Positions 16,128-24,765 of a DNA stretch of 64,000 nucleotides are shown piece after piece. The position numbers and the translations under genes are program-made. The stretch is from positions 1-64,000 of the forward strand of contig JANSYP010000003.1 of the NCBI GenBank assembly GCA_024742405.1, in the 5' to 3' direction. The notes below the pieces were generated by a model. The model saw nothing but the letters and a program-made list of their open reading frames with translations. It did not search any database and was not told where the DNA came from. The DNA comes from Paracoccaceae bacterium. Lineage in GTDB: Bacteria > Pseudomonadota > Alphaproteobacteria > Rhodobacterales > Rhodobacteraceae. Position 1 is the stretch's first letter; the number at the start of each line of letters is the position of its first letter.

Positions 16128-16667
16128 TCAGGCCTCTGCGGGCTCGAAGTTCAAGCTGATACCGTTAATGCACTGCAACAGCCTGCCATCAACGATAAAG
16201 TAATGCCCCATATGGCTGCCGCAGCGGCGGCAATGGGTCTCGACCGACGCGACAACGTCGTACTTGGCGTCGCTCGGATCAGCTCCCTCGGGCCAGTCGA
16301 TGCCGAGAAGCAGCGCATTGGGTTCGCCATGCGTGAAGAAGAGCCATCCCTTGTCTTCGATCACGGTCTTCCAGCGTGAGTCGTAGATCTTCAGATCGCA
16401 GCCCTTGCAGTTATACTCTCCTGCGCCGGTTTCGTTCCAGAGCGGGCTGGAACGCTGCTGCTCCGTTCCGCCTTCGCGCATGATCTGGTAGGCAGCCTCG
16501 CCCAGCATCTCGCGCCACTCCGCCTCGCTGCGGGTCACCTCGTAGGGGAAGGTATCGTCGCTGGCCTTGTAGGCAGCATTTGCGGCCGTGGCAGCCGGCA
16601 TGGCAAGAATCGATACCGCCGATCCGGCGAGCATCTGGCGTCGTGTGTGTTCAGGAAACTCCGGCAT
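16128..16667 (-). CDS. msrB: Exported peptide-methionine (R)-S-oxide reductase
   Basis: 179 residues. The N-terminus has a twin-arginine-like start (HTRRQMLAGSAVSILAMPA), suggesting Tat export to the periplasm. The remainder is an MsrB domain, which reduces methionine-R-sulfoxide in proteins: zinc-binding pairs CKGC and CRRC, the block CGSHMGHYF, and the catalytic cysteine in LLQCINGISL near the C-terminus, all present. The length matches MsrB plus a signal peptide. It stands alone, next to tRNA-Met. Confidence 0.9.
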   Translation of the reverse strand: MPEFPEHTRRQMLAGSAVSILAMPAATAANAAYKASDDTFPYEVTRSEAEWREMLGEAAYQIMREGGTEQQRSSPLWNETGAGEYNCKGCDLKIYDSRWKTVIEDKGWLFFTHGEPNALLLGIDWPEGADPSDAKYDVVASVETHCRRCGSHMGHYFIVDGRLLQCINGISLNFEPAEA

Positions 16668-17065
16668 CGGCGTATCCTCCTGTACATGCGCTATTCAACG
16701 ATGCCACGGTACGCCACTGGACAGCGAACCGCGATGAAAGATGGCGTGAAAGACTGTGACAGTGGGCCCGCATCACAATTATTGTTTTGATTCAGAAATT
16801 TACTGTTTGCGGCACAGATCTTCTGATACCTTGAACTTCGAGCTGGCGGTTGGATCGGGTCACGCTTGGGAAACCCGACTGTAACAATGTGTCGGGGCTG
16901 TCTCGCGGTTGCGAGATCAGGGGAGTGTTCGAACGACACATCGTGTCAACGCGTCATACTTATGTCATTGTGAATCCAGAAATTCTGTCATTAGAGTACT
17001 TGCGTCACCCACAGTGACCATGTCACGTCTGCCGAACAGGCATGAAAACACCGAAAGGACCTACT
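16668..17065. other. Intergenic region without genes
   Basis: About 400 bases between msrB (read leftward) and a small exported protein (read rightward). It should hold both promoters. Short frames here have no motifs and no ribosome sites. I could not fix promoter boxes. Confidence 0.4.
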
Positions 17066-17326
17066 ATGAACACCACTGTGAAAATGCTTGCTGCTGCCGC
17101 TCTGGCGATGGCCGTGGCCATGCCTGTGAGCGCGCAGAACGCAGGCGAATCCATGCTGCTGAGCGCCGTGAAGAACGAACTTTCCGGTATGGACGTCACG
17201 GATGAGCAAATCGATGCCCTGTCGCTCAACGACCTGGTGTCGATCCAGACGATCCTCACGGACCCGGACGAAAACGCAAACACCAAGCGTAACAAGGTCA
17301 TGCAGGTCATCGACTCCGCCAACTGA
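17066..17326 (+). CDS. Small exported helical protein
   Basis: 86 residues with a clear signal peptide (MNTTVKMLAAAALAMAVAMP, cleavage VSA-QN) and a ~62-residue mature part rich in Asp, Leu and Asn that looks helical. GAAAGGA lies six bases before the ATG. A rho-independent terminator follows, so this is a monocistronic unit. No cysteines and no domain I can name. It has the look of an abundant small periplasmic protein, but the function is unknown. Confidence 0.75.
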   Translation: MNTTVKMLAAAALAMAVAMPVSAQNAGESMLLSAVKNELSGMDVTDEQIDALSLNDLVSIQTILTDPDENANTKRNKVMQVIDSAN

Positions 17327-17346
17327 TCTCGGCCGACACACTCTCC

Positions 17347-17383
17347 AAATGCGCTCGGGGTGATGCCCCGGGCGCATTTTTTT
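17347..17383 (+). terminator. Rho-independent terminator
   Basis: The inverted repeat AATGCGC...GCGCATT with an inner CGGGG/CCCCG stem is followed by seven T, starting about 20 bases after the stop of the small exported protein. Confidence 0.88.
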
Positions 17384-17415
17384 GGCACTGCGGGCGCTGC
17401 AAGTTAGAACGCGGC

Positions 17416-17532
17416 TTAGTAGTCTCCCCCGCGATCTTCATCGCGATGCTCGGGATCGATCTCATTGGCTGGAATGCCATCGCATCCGGCGAGTGCCAGC
17501 CCCAGAAACACAATTAAAACTGCACGCAACAT
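17416..17532 (-). CDS. 38-residue small lipoprotein
   Basis: A short minus-strand frame with GGAG upstream of its ATG encodes a hydrophobic signal of about 15 residues ending in the lipobox LALAGC, then a very acidic/polar tail of about 20 residues (DPEHRDEDRGGDY). Signal peptidase II cleavage would leave a tiny lipid-anchored peptide, in the manner of entericidin-like or other very small envelope lipoproteins. It converges with the upstream exported protein and shares its terminator region. Function unknown. Confidence 0.6.
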   Translation of the reverse strand: MLRAVLIVFLGLALAGCDGIPANEIDPEHRDEDRGGDY

Positions 17533-17859
17533 CTCGGGTTCTCCGCTTTTTATGCCGGTGTGGATTCCTACATCATGGCAGCAATCCGCTGAGTGTATTG
17601 CCCATTAAATGGTCAAGTGCGCTTATTTTTTGCGCTTTTTTGGCCGTATTGGAACGGGTCCGCCACCGTCCCGCGAATTCCGTTCCGTCCCTACCACCGT
17701 CTACGCAACATCCCGACGCGCCGGGCAGGGGTCCGGTGCGAACAGGCGAACAACGCAGGATCACGCGATCCCGCCGCGCGCCGAAACAGGGCATCACCGC
17801 ACGGGTGCCGGCCAAGGGGTGGCCGCTCCACGCTGGTGAAAGAACAGGGGACTGAACAT
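17533..17859. other. Leader region of the urt operon
   Basis: 327 bases between the small lipoprotein start and urtA. It contains an AT-rich segment (about 17600-17650) with alternating GCGC and T-runs that may hold the urt promoter. I looked for a sigma-54 type site (TGGCAC-N5-TTGC), as urea uptake is often nitrogen-controlled, and found no convincing match. Confidence 0.4.
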
Positions 17860-19137
17860 ATGACGACACTCGGCAAGGCGCTCCGCGGGGCGGGTCTGGC
17901 GACACTTTTCATGAGCACCACGGCACTGGCGCAGGATGACACGATCAAGGTCGGCATCCTCCACTCGCTTTCGGGCACCATGGCAATTTCGGAGACAACC
18001 CTGAAGGACGCCATGCTGATGCTCATCGAGGAGCAGAACAAGAAGGGCGGCGTCAACGGCAAGATGCTGGAGCCTGTCGTGGTGGATCCCGCCTCAGACT
18101 GGCCGCTCTTCGCCGAAAAAGCGCGCGAACTGATCGAGGGCGAAGAGGTCGACGTGGTGTTCGGCTGCTGGACGAGCGTCAGCCGTAAGTCGGTGCTGCC
18201 GGTCTTCGAGGAGCTGAACTCGATCCTGTTCTACCCCGTCCAGTACGAGGGCGAGGAGAGCCAGCGCAACGTCTTCTACACCGGCGCGGCCCCCAACCAG
18301 CAGGCGATCCCGGCGGTCGACTATCTGATGAACGAAGAGGGCGTGGAACGCTGGGTGCTCGCGGGCACCGACTATGTCTATCCGCGCACGACGAACAAGA
18401 TCCTCGAGGCTTACCTGCTAGCCAAGGGCGTGGCACCCGAGGACATTGAGATCAACTACACGCCCTTCGGCCATTCCGACTGGCAGACGATCGTCTCCGA
18501 CATCAAGGACTTCGGCTCGGCCGGCAAGAAGACGGCCGTGGTCTCGACCATCAACGGTGATGCCAACGTGCCGTTCTACAAGGAACTGGGCAACCAGGGG
18601 ATTTCGGCCGAAGACATTCCGGTGGTTGCTTTCTCCGTGGGTGAGGAAGAGCTCTCGGGCCTCGACACCGAACCTCTCGTCGGTCATCTCGCGGCCTGGA
18701 ACTACTTCATGTCCGTCGATACGCCCGAAAATGACGCGTTCATCGACAGCTGGATCGAGTTCATCGGCGACGAAAACCGCGTCACCAACGATCCCATGGA
18801 AGCTCATTACATCGGCTTCAACATGTGGGTGAAGGCCGCCGAAGAGGCCGGAACGACGGACGCCGATGCGGTGATCGCGGCCCTGCCGGGTACCGAGGTT
18901 CCGAACCTCACCGGCGGTATTTCGGTGATGCTGCCGAACCACCACATCACCAAGCCCGTGCTGGTGGGTGAGATCCAGGATGACGGGCAATTCGACGTCG
19001 TGTGGGAAACAGATGGTCTGGTGCCGGGCGATGCCTGGTCCGACTTCCTGCCCGAGAGCGCACCTCTGAAGTCCGATTGGGTGGAACTGAACTGCGGCAA
19101 CTTCAACACCGAGACCGAGACCTGCGGCGGCGCGTGA
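17860..19137 (+). CDS. urtA: Urea ABC transporter substrate-binding protein
   Basis: 425 residues with a signal peptide ending STTALA-QD and a periplasmic-binding fold of the branched-chain amino acid/urea class (IKVGILHSLSGTMAISE; WTSVSRKSVLPVFEELN; LFYPVQYEGEES, a typical UrtA block). It captures urea in the periplasm for the UrtBCDE transporter. GGGGA precedes the ATG at 17860; a longer frame running from 17593 is compositional. First gene of a five-gene operon on the plus strand. Confidence 0.95.
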   Translation: MTTLGKALRGAGLATLFMSTTALAQDDTIKVGILHSLSGTMAISETTLKDAMLMLIEEQNKKGGVNGKMLEPVVVDPASDWPLFAEKARELIEGEEVDVVFGCWTSVSRKSVLPVFEELNSILFYPVQYEGEESQRNVFYTGAAPNQQAIPAVDYLMNEEGVERWVLAGTDYVYPRTTNKILEAYLLAKGVAPEDIEINYTPFGHSDWQTIVSDIKDFGSAGKKTAVVSTINGDANVPFYKELGNQGISAEDIPVVAFSVGEEELSGLDTEPLVGHLAAWNYFMSVDTPENDAFIDSWIEFIGDENRVTNDPMEAHYIGFNMWVKAAEEAGTTDADAVIAALPGTEVPNLTGGISVMLPNHHITKPVLVGEIQDDGQFDVVWETDGLVPGDAWSDFLPESAPLKSDWVELNCGNFNTETETCGGA

Positions 19138-19161
19138 GCCACCAGCGTCTTTGAAGAAACC

Positions 19162-19188
19162 GGCCGGTCCCCGACGGTGGGGCCGGCC
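19162..19188 (+). other. Intercistronic hairpin between urtA and urtB
   Basis: A stem of GGCCGG plus CCCC against GGGG plus CCGGCC with one bulged T and a 6-base loop fills the 71-base urtA-urtB gap. There is no T-run. Such hairpins often leave more transcript for the binding protein than for the permease. Confidence 0.55.
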
Positions 19189-19208
19189 CCGGCTGCCAAG
19201 GACAATTC

Positions 19209-20816
19209 ATGCCTCTCATTTTGCGCAGCCTTTGCGCGGCGGTGATGCTGTGCGCTGCCACCCTCGCCCAGGCACAGAGCTTTGATGATCTGGTGCCCGC
19301 CCTGCCTGAAGGCGGTTTTGGCGAGCGCGCGCAGGTGGTCGCGCAGATCGCCGCCACCGGAGACGATCGCGCGGAGGCGGTGCTCGCGGCTCTTCTGGAG
19401 GGCGATCTGCACACGTTGAAATCCGATGGAACCGTGGTGATCGTCACAGAGGTCGGCCGAGACGATGTGGCGACAGACCCGGTGACCGGCGCGGATCGCG
19501 GCATCGTGGAACGGCGCGGATCGAGCAAGATCCGGGTGAACAACTCCCTGCGTCGGGTGCTGCGCACAGCCATCGGGACACTGACGCTGACCCATCCCGA
19601 TCCGAACCGGCGGCTGGAGGCAGCGGACGCGGCCTTCAAGTCCGCCGACCCCGATCAGTTCGAGATCCTGAAGACAGTTTTGGACGGCGAGCAGGACCGC
19701 GCCGTACGGACGGCGCTGAGCGAAGCCCTCGCGGTCTCGGCCCTGGCGGGTGACGCTGCTGACGAGTCCTTCAAACTCGCCGGCATCGCGATTTTGCAAA
19801 GCCGCGGGGATCAGGAGGCCATGGCGATCCTGCGTCCCATCGCCGAGGGCGACGACCCTGTCCTGGCACCTGCCGCTGCCGACGCAGTCACCGCCATGGA
19901 ACAGTCACAGAGGCTTTGGGGGCTGGCGCAGAACGTGTGGTTCGGGCTTTCGCTCGGCTCGGTCCTGTTGCTGGCGGCCATCGGGCTCGCAATAACCTTC
20001 GGCGTGATGGGCGTCATCAACATGGCCCATGGCGAGCTGGTGATGCTCGGCGCCTACACGACCTTTGCGGTGCAAGAGGCGATCCGGGGCTCGATGCCCT
20101 GGCTTTTCGACTGGTCGCTGCTGATTGCGGCCCCCCTCGCCTTTCTTGTGGCGGGTGGTGTCGGGGTCGCCATCGAACGCGGCTGCGTGCGTTATCTCTA
20201 TGGAAGACCTCTGGAGACGCTGCTGGCAACCTGGGGCATCAGCCTGATCCTGCAACAGACCGTGAGGTCGATCTTTGGCCCCAACAACCGCGAGGTTGGC
20301 AACCCCTCCTGGATGTCGGGCGCTTTCGAGATCGGACAGATGACGATCACCTACAACCGGTTGTGGATCCTGATCTTTTCGCTGGCGGTGTTTTTCGTAC
20401 TGCTCTTCGTGCTGAAACGCACCGCGATCGGCTTGCAGATGCGCGCGGTAACCCAGAACCGGCCCATGGCGGCCGATATGGGCATCCGAACCGGCTGGGT
20501 CGATGCGATGACCTTCGGGCTTGGCGCGGGGATCGCCGGGCTCGCCGGTGTGGCGCTGAGCCAGATCGACAATGTCTCGCCCAATCTGGGTCAGAGCTAT
20601 ATCGTCGACAGTTTCATGATCGTGGTGTTCGGCGGCGCGGGCTCGATCTGGGGCACGCTTGCAGCGGCGTTCTCGCTCGGTATCGCCAACAAGTTCATGG
20701 AGCCCTGGACAGGCGCGGTGTTGGCCAAGATCCTGGTTCTGATCTTCATCATCCTGTTCATCCAGAAACGGCCGCGCGGGCTCTTTGCAGTGCGCGGCCG
20801 GGCTGTAGACTCGTGA
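19209..20816 (+). CDS. urtB: Urea ABC transporter permease UrtB
   Basis: 535 residues. The N-terminal ~230 residues include a signal peptide (TLAQAQS) and a helical periplasmic region characteristic of UrtB. The C-terminal ~300 residues form a LivH-type permease with multiple membrane helices (AIGLAITFGVMGVINMAHGE; LETLLATWGISLILQQTVRS; VFGGAGSIWGTLAAAF). It pairs with UrtC to form the channel for urea. The length matches UrtB proteins with the N-terminal extension. Start ATG at 19209 follows AAGGA. Confidence 0.94.
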   Translation: MPLILRSLCAAVMLCAATLAQAQSFDDLVPALPEGGFGERAQVVAQIAATGDDRAEAVLAALLEGDLHTLKSDGTVVIVTEVGRDDVATDPVTGADRGIVERRGSSKIRVNNSLRRVLRTAIGTLTLTHPDPNRRLEAADAAFKSADPDQFEILKTVLDGEQDRAVRTALSEALAVSALAGDAADESFKLAGIAILQSRGDQEAMAILRPIAEGDDPVLAPAAADAVTAMEQSQRLWGLAQNVWFGLSLGSVLLLAAIGLAITFGVMGVINMAHGELVMLGAYTTFAVQEAIRGSMPWLFDWSLLIAAPLAFLVAGGVGVAIERGCVRYLYGRPLETLLATWGISLILQQTVRSIFGPNNREVGNPSWMSGAFEIGQMTITYNRLWILIFSLAVFFVLLFVLKRTAIGLQMRAVTQNRPMAADMGIRTGWVDAMTFGLGAGIAGLAGVALSQIDNVSPNLGQSYIVDSFMIVVFGGAGSIWGTLAAAFSLGIANKFMEPWTGAVLAKILVLIFIILFIQKRPRGLFAVRGRAVDS

Positions 20817-21078
20817 GCGGCGCGCACAAGCTCCCGCGGGTCCACGCTCCGTTGCGGGAGTTGCGACCGCTTGGGGGAGGACCGTCCCTTGGGGGCATCG
20901 AGCCCCCTCGGCCCGGGTCGCGCGATGCCGCGCTCCGGCACACCACTCCAGGCGTCGCTTTTGATTGCAGACGAAACCGCCGCGCGCCTGCGCGGCTCGG
21001 CCCAACGGGAGGGGACATGCCCTGGCATGGCGACGACGGGCGGGAGCCCCCCTTTCCAAAGTGCAAGGGAGCTGCGGG

Positions 21079-22230
21079 ATGGGGCTGATCGACCGCCGCA
21101 TGGGCATCTTCCTCGCCGGGCTCTTCGTACTCACCGTCGCGATCCCGTACGGCAACATGGCGATGGAGGGGCAGCCGGTGCCATCCTATGTCGTTTCCTT
21201 GCTGGGCAAGTATCTTTGCTACGCTTTGCTGGCCGTGGCACTCGATCTGGTCTGGGGCTATTGCGGGATCCTGAGCCTCGGGCACGGGGCCTTCTTCGCA
21301 CTGGGCGGCTATGCCATGGGCATGCATCTGATGCGTGAAATCGGCGACCGGGGCGTCTATGCCAATCCCGAGCTACCGGATTTCATGGTCTTCCTCAATT
21401 ACGACGCCCTGCCCTGGTATTGGTATGGGTTCGACATGTTCTGGTTCGCCTGCGCGATGGTCCTTCTGGTGCCCGGAACGCTCGCCTTCGTCTTCGGCTG
21501 GTTCGCCTTCCGCAGCCGGGTGACGGGTGTCTATCTCTCGATCATAACCCAGGCGATGACATACGCCCTGATGCTGGCCTTTTTTCGCAACGAAATGGGC
21601 TTCGGCGGCAATAACGGGCTGACGGATTTCAAGGATGTGCTCGGATTCGATCTGCAGTCGGATGTCACGCGGGCCTGGCTTTTCGGGCTCTCGGCCTTTG
21701 CCTTGGCCTGCGGTCTGTTGCTGGCCAAGGCAATCACCCAAAGCAAGCTCGGTCAGGTTCTGATCGCGGTACGCGATGCCGAGAGCCGGACGCGGTTCTT
21801 GGGCTACCGCGTGGAGGAGTACAAGCTCTTCGTCTTTGTCGTCTCGGCAATGATGGCCGGGGTCGCCGGCGCGCTCTACGTCCCCCAAGTCGGTATTATA
21901 AATCCCGGCGAATTCAGCCCTGCGAACTCCATCGAGATCGTGATCTGGGTCGCCCTTGGCGGCCGCGGCACCCTGGTGGGCGCGGCGCTGGGAGCGATCA
22001 TCGTGGCCACATTCCAGACCGTGCTGACCGGATGGATCCCGGAGATCTGGCTTTTTGCGCTCGGCGCGCTCTTTGTCTTTGTCACGATCTTCCTGCCCAA
22101 GGGGGTACTCGGCCTGATCGAAGGCCGCCAGCGTGGGCAGGCGACTAGCCGAAAACGCTCCGCCGACCGCGAGGACGGTCTCGATCTGGACGTGCGGCCC
22201 GAGAGCATGCGCGGGGGAGGGCGGCCATGA
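21079..22230 (+). CDS. urtC: Urea ABC transporter permease UrtC
   Basis: 383-residue LivM-type permease with about ten membrane helices. Recognisable blocks are ALLAVALDLVWGYCGILSLG, GVYLSIITQAMTYALML, FFRNEMGFGGNNGLTDFKD (typical of UrtC) and VWVALGGRGTLVGA-like VIWVALGGRGTLVGAALGA. The start at 21079 is preceded by AGGGAG; frames beginning further upstream are compositional. The 262-base gap after urtB is GC-rich with several inverted repeats but no gene. The stop overlaps urtD in an ATGA. Confidence 0.94.
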   Translation: MGLIDRRMGIFLAGLFVLTVAIPYGNMAMEGQPVPSYVVSLLGKYLCYALLAVALDLVWGYCGILSLGHGAFFALGGYAMGMHLMREIGDRGVYANPELPDFMVFLNYDALPWYWYGFDMFWFACAMVLLVPGTLAFVFGWFAFRSRVTGVYLSIITQAMTYALMLAFFRNEMGFGGNNGLTDFKDVLGFDLQSDVTRAWLFGLSAFALACGLLLAKAITQSKLGQVLIAVRDAESRTRFLGYRVEEYKLFVFVVSAMMAGVAGALYVPQVGIINPGEFSPANSIEIVIWVALGGRGTLVGAALGAIIVATFQTVLTGWIPEIWLFALGALFVFVTIFLPKGVLGLIEGRQRGQATSRKRSADREDGLDLDVRPESMRGGGRP

Positions 22231-22964
22231 GCATTCAGCTCGCCCTCGATGGCGTGTCCCGCAGTTTCGACGGGTTCAAAGCGATCAACGAGCTGTCGAT
22301 CACCGTGGACAAGGGTGAGTTGCGCGCCGTGATCGGCCCCAATGGTGCGGGCAAGACAACGATGATGGACATCATCACAGGCAAGACCCGACCCGACGAG
22401 GGCAGCGTGCTGTGGAACCAGTCGGTCGATCTGACGGAACTGGACGAGGCCGGTACCGCGCGGCTGGGGATCGGGCGGAAATTTCAGAAGCCCACTGTGT
22501 TCGAAACCCAAAGCGTGGAGGACAATATCGCGCTCGCGCTGGCGAACGAACGCACGGTTTGGGCGACGCTCTTCCACCGGCGCAGCGCGACCGAAGCCGC
22601 CCGCATCGGGGAGATCCTCGAACTTGTGCGGCTTGATGGGGAGCGCGCGGCACAGGCTGGCGATCTCAGCCATGGCCAGAAACAGTGGCTGGAGATCGGC
22701 ATGTTGTTGGCCCAGGATCCCGAACTGCTTCTGGTGGACGAACCGGCCGCCGGGATGACCGATGCCGAGACGATGCGCACGGCCGAGTTGCTGCGCGAAA
22801 TCGCGGGGCAGCACACGGTCGTAGTCGTAGAGCATGATATGGAGTTCGTGCGTGCACTCGATTGCCGGGTAACGGTGCTCCACCAGGGCCACGTGCTGGC
22901 CGAGGGCTCGCTGGACCATGTGTCCGCAAACCCCGAAGTGGTGGAGGTCTATCTTGGGCGGTGA
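22227..22964 (+). CDS. urtD: Urea ABC transporter ATP-binding protein UrtD
   Basis: 245-residue LivG-type ABC ATPase. Walker A is GPNGAGKTT, the signature LSHGQKQWLEIG, Walker B ELLLVDEPAAGMTD, and the H-loop VVEHDMEFVR. The segment KFQKPTVFETQSVEDNIALA is the UrtD-type form of the Q-loop region. It starts within an ATGA overlap with urtC, so translation is coupled. It works as a heterodimer with UrtE. Confidence 0.95.
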   Translation: MSIQLALDGVSRSFDGFKAINELSITVDKGELRAVIGPNGAGKTTMMDIITGKTRPDEGSVLWNQSVDLTELDEAGTARLGIGRKFQKPTVFETQSVEDNIALALANERTVWATLFHRRSATEAARIGEILELVRLDGERAAQAGDLSHGQKQWLEIGMLLAQDPELLLVDEPAAGMTDAETMRTAELLREIAGQHTVVVVEHDMEFVRALDCRVTVLHQGHVLAEGSLDHVSANPEVVEVYLGR

Positions 22965-23161
22965 GGCCGCAGGGTGGTTTCGGCAGAGCCGCTTGCATCT
23001 GCCGAACATAGGACCATGGCCGCAGTGGCACTGCGCGAGCCTGCCGCACTCGGGTCCGTGGACACGCCCCTGCCCGCGCGGCGCAGCGCTGGCGTGCGAT
23101 CCTTGGTCGAAACAAATGGCGGTCGCCGAACAGCCCGCATCAAACTGCTCCGGGTTTTGAC

Positions 23162-23857
23162 ATGTTAGACGTTCAGGATATTGACCTCCATTATGGGGCG
23201 GCCCAGGCGCTGCGCTCCGTCTCTCTGTCGGTACGTCCGGGCGAAGTCACGGCCGTTCTGGGCCGCAACGGGGTGGGCAAGACGACCCTGCTGCGCGCCA
23301 TCGTCGGCCGTCAGAGGATTTCAAGCGGGTCGATCTGGTGGGAGGGCCACCGCATCGACGCGCTGCGCCCGGCCGACCGGGCCCGCGCCGGGATCGCTTC
23401 GGTGCCGCAGGGGCGCGAGATCTTTCCCCTGCTCACCGTGCAAGAGAACCTGCAAACGGGCTTTGCCGCCCTGCCGCGCACCCAGCGCGATGTTCCCGAC
23501 GAGGTCTTCGAGCTCTTTCCGGTCCTGCGCGAGATGCTGTCGCGCCGCGGCGGAGATCTCTCGGGCGGTCAGCAGCAGCAGCTCGCCATCGGCCGGGCGC
23601 TCGTTACCCGCCCGCGCTGCCTTGTGCTGGACGAGCCGACGGAAGGCATCCAGCCGTCTATCATCAAGGACATCGGACGCGCCATCGGCTATCTGCGGGA
23701 TCGTGGCGACATGGCCATTGTTCTGGTGGAACAGTATTTCGAGTTTGCGCGCGATCTGTGTGACCATTTCCATGTCCTGGAGCGCGGCCAGATCGTCAAC
23801 TCGGGTACCCGCGCCGAGATGGTGGAGGAAGACGTGCGCGGCCTTTTGACCGTCTAG
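23162..23857 (+). CDS. urtE: Urea ABC transporter ATP-binding protein UrtE
   Basis: 231-residue LivF-type ABC ATPase: Walker A GRNGVGKTT, Q-loop region VPQGREIFPLLTVQENL, signature LSGGQQQQLAIG, Walker B RCLVLDEPTEGIQP, H-loop LVEQYFEFA. GIQPSIIKDIG is a typical UrtE phrase. It follows urtD after a 197-base gap with no gene. It closes the urt operon. Urease structural genes are not in the window, so the fate of imported urea is not shown here. Confidence 0.95.
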   Translation: MLDVQDIDLHYGAAQALRSVSLSVRPGEVTAVLGRNGVGKTTLLRAIVGRQRISSGSIWWEGHRIDALRPADRARAGIASVPQGREIFPLLTVQENLQTGFAALPRTQRDVPDEVFELFPVLREMLSRRGGDLSGGQQQQLAIGRALVTRPRCLVLDEPTEGIQPSIIKDIGRAIGYLRDRGDMAIVLVEQYFEFARDLCDHFHVLERGQIVNSGTRAEMVEEDVRGLLTV

Positions 23858-23964
23858 GCCCCGCAGGCCAGCGCCGGAGGCCGCCCCTTGGGCACTATGC
23901 ATGTTGACCCGAACCCGGCGCGCCGCATCAGACAGCATCGGCGCTGTCCCCCAAAGGGCGTTCA

Positions 23965-23991
23965 TTGACAGGCATACCGCCATGGTATGGT
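23965..23991 (+). promoter_or_regulatory. Possible promoter with overlapping palindrome
   Basis: TTGACA at 23965-23970 and TATGGT at 23986-23991 resemble -35/-10 boxes with short (15-base) spacing. The spacer holds a perfect inverted repeat CATACC-GCCAT-GGTATG (23973-23989), which could be an operator. The next gene starts at 24018. Confidence 0.4.
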
Positions 23992-24017
23992 GTCGAGGCG
24001 AACCGAGGGAGAGATCT

Positions 24018-24437
24018 ATGAAACATGCTGTTTGGGCGGCCGCGCTGATCATGGCGGGGACAGGGGCGTTCGCCGATGGGCACGATGCCGATGACATTCA
24101 TTGGAGCATCACGATGAAGGTGAACGACGGTATGGCCGAGAAAGTCGTTCCCCTCGTGACCCGAATGTCCGAGGCGACGATGACGAATGAACCGGACGCG
24201 CTGATCTACGAGTATATGCAATCCGGCGACGAGGTTCACATCTACGAACGTTATGCAAACAATGAGGCGGCCGTGCTGCACATGAGCAATTTCGGCGCAA
24301 ACTTCGCGGATGAATTCTTTGCGGTCTTCGATGTGCAGAGCATCGCCATCTACGGACCGGCCGGCGACGATCTGAAAGCCGTGTTCGAGGCCGCCAACCC
24401 GGCCTATCTGGACAAAGTCGCCGGGTTCGCGCGCTGA
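24018..24437 (+). CDS. Exported ABM-like dimeric alpha/beta barrel protein
   Basis: 139 residues with a signal peptide (MKHAVWAAALIMAGTGAFA). The mature part resembles the antibiotic biosynthesis monooxygenase (ABM) fold: MKVNDGMAEKVVPLVTRMSE, LIYEYMQSGDEVHIYERYAN, AVLHMSNFGANFADEFF. This pattern occurs in quinol monooxygenase-like and stress-related proteins. GAGGGAGAG precedes the ATG. It has its own likely promoter and lies after the urt operon. Being periplasmic is unusual for this fold. Activity unproven. Confidence 0.65.
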   Translation: MKHAVWAAALIMAGTGAFADGHDADDIHWSITMKVNDGMAEKVVPLVTRMSEATMTNEPDALIYEYMQSGDEVHIYERYANNEAAVLHMSNFGANFADEFFAVFDVQSIAIYGPAGDDLKAVFEAANPAYLDKVAGFAR

Positions 24438-24765
24438 TCGACAGGCGTCGGGATCCGGTCACGACCGGGTCTCGGCTTCCCTGGTGTCGAACCGCGCCCT
24501 TGCAGGTCCTCCGATCAGGCCGTGGACAGACCAGACTTCGAGGACACGCAGACAGTACAACCGTGCAGTTGGAATGAAATCATGTTTGCGCGCGGTCTCC
24601 TAGACCTGCTCGCAATGCTGACGCGACCCAGATCGTTGATCCCGACAGGCAAAACCAGGTGGTCTAACGCGCGCTGCGCAGATGGCTGACAGTTTGACCA
24701 ATATCCCGCTCAGGTAATTGTCGCTAAGGGTCCCGGCAAAAGCCGATAACGAGGGACCCTTCGAC
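24438..24765. other. Gene-free stretch before the GntP permease
   Basis: About 330 bases with no frame of interest. A TTG at 24718 would extend the permease by 16 residues but has no ribosome site. Otherwise nothing seen. Confidence 0.4.

Noticed and set aside
17573-17640. Possible sigma-54 promoter before urtA
   Set aside because: TGGCAG-like bases occur, but the TTGC element is missing at the required spacing.
17593-17859. 89-residue N-terminal extension of UrtA
   Set aside because: The signal peptide begins at the ATG at 17860, which has its own ribosome site; the extension is Arg/Pro-rich noise.
19905-21158. Frames of about 390-417 codons on both strands over urtB/urtC
   Set aside because: High-GC shadow frames; the real urtB and urtC cover the region with clear permease motifs.
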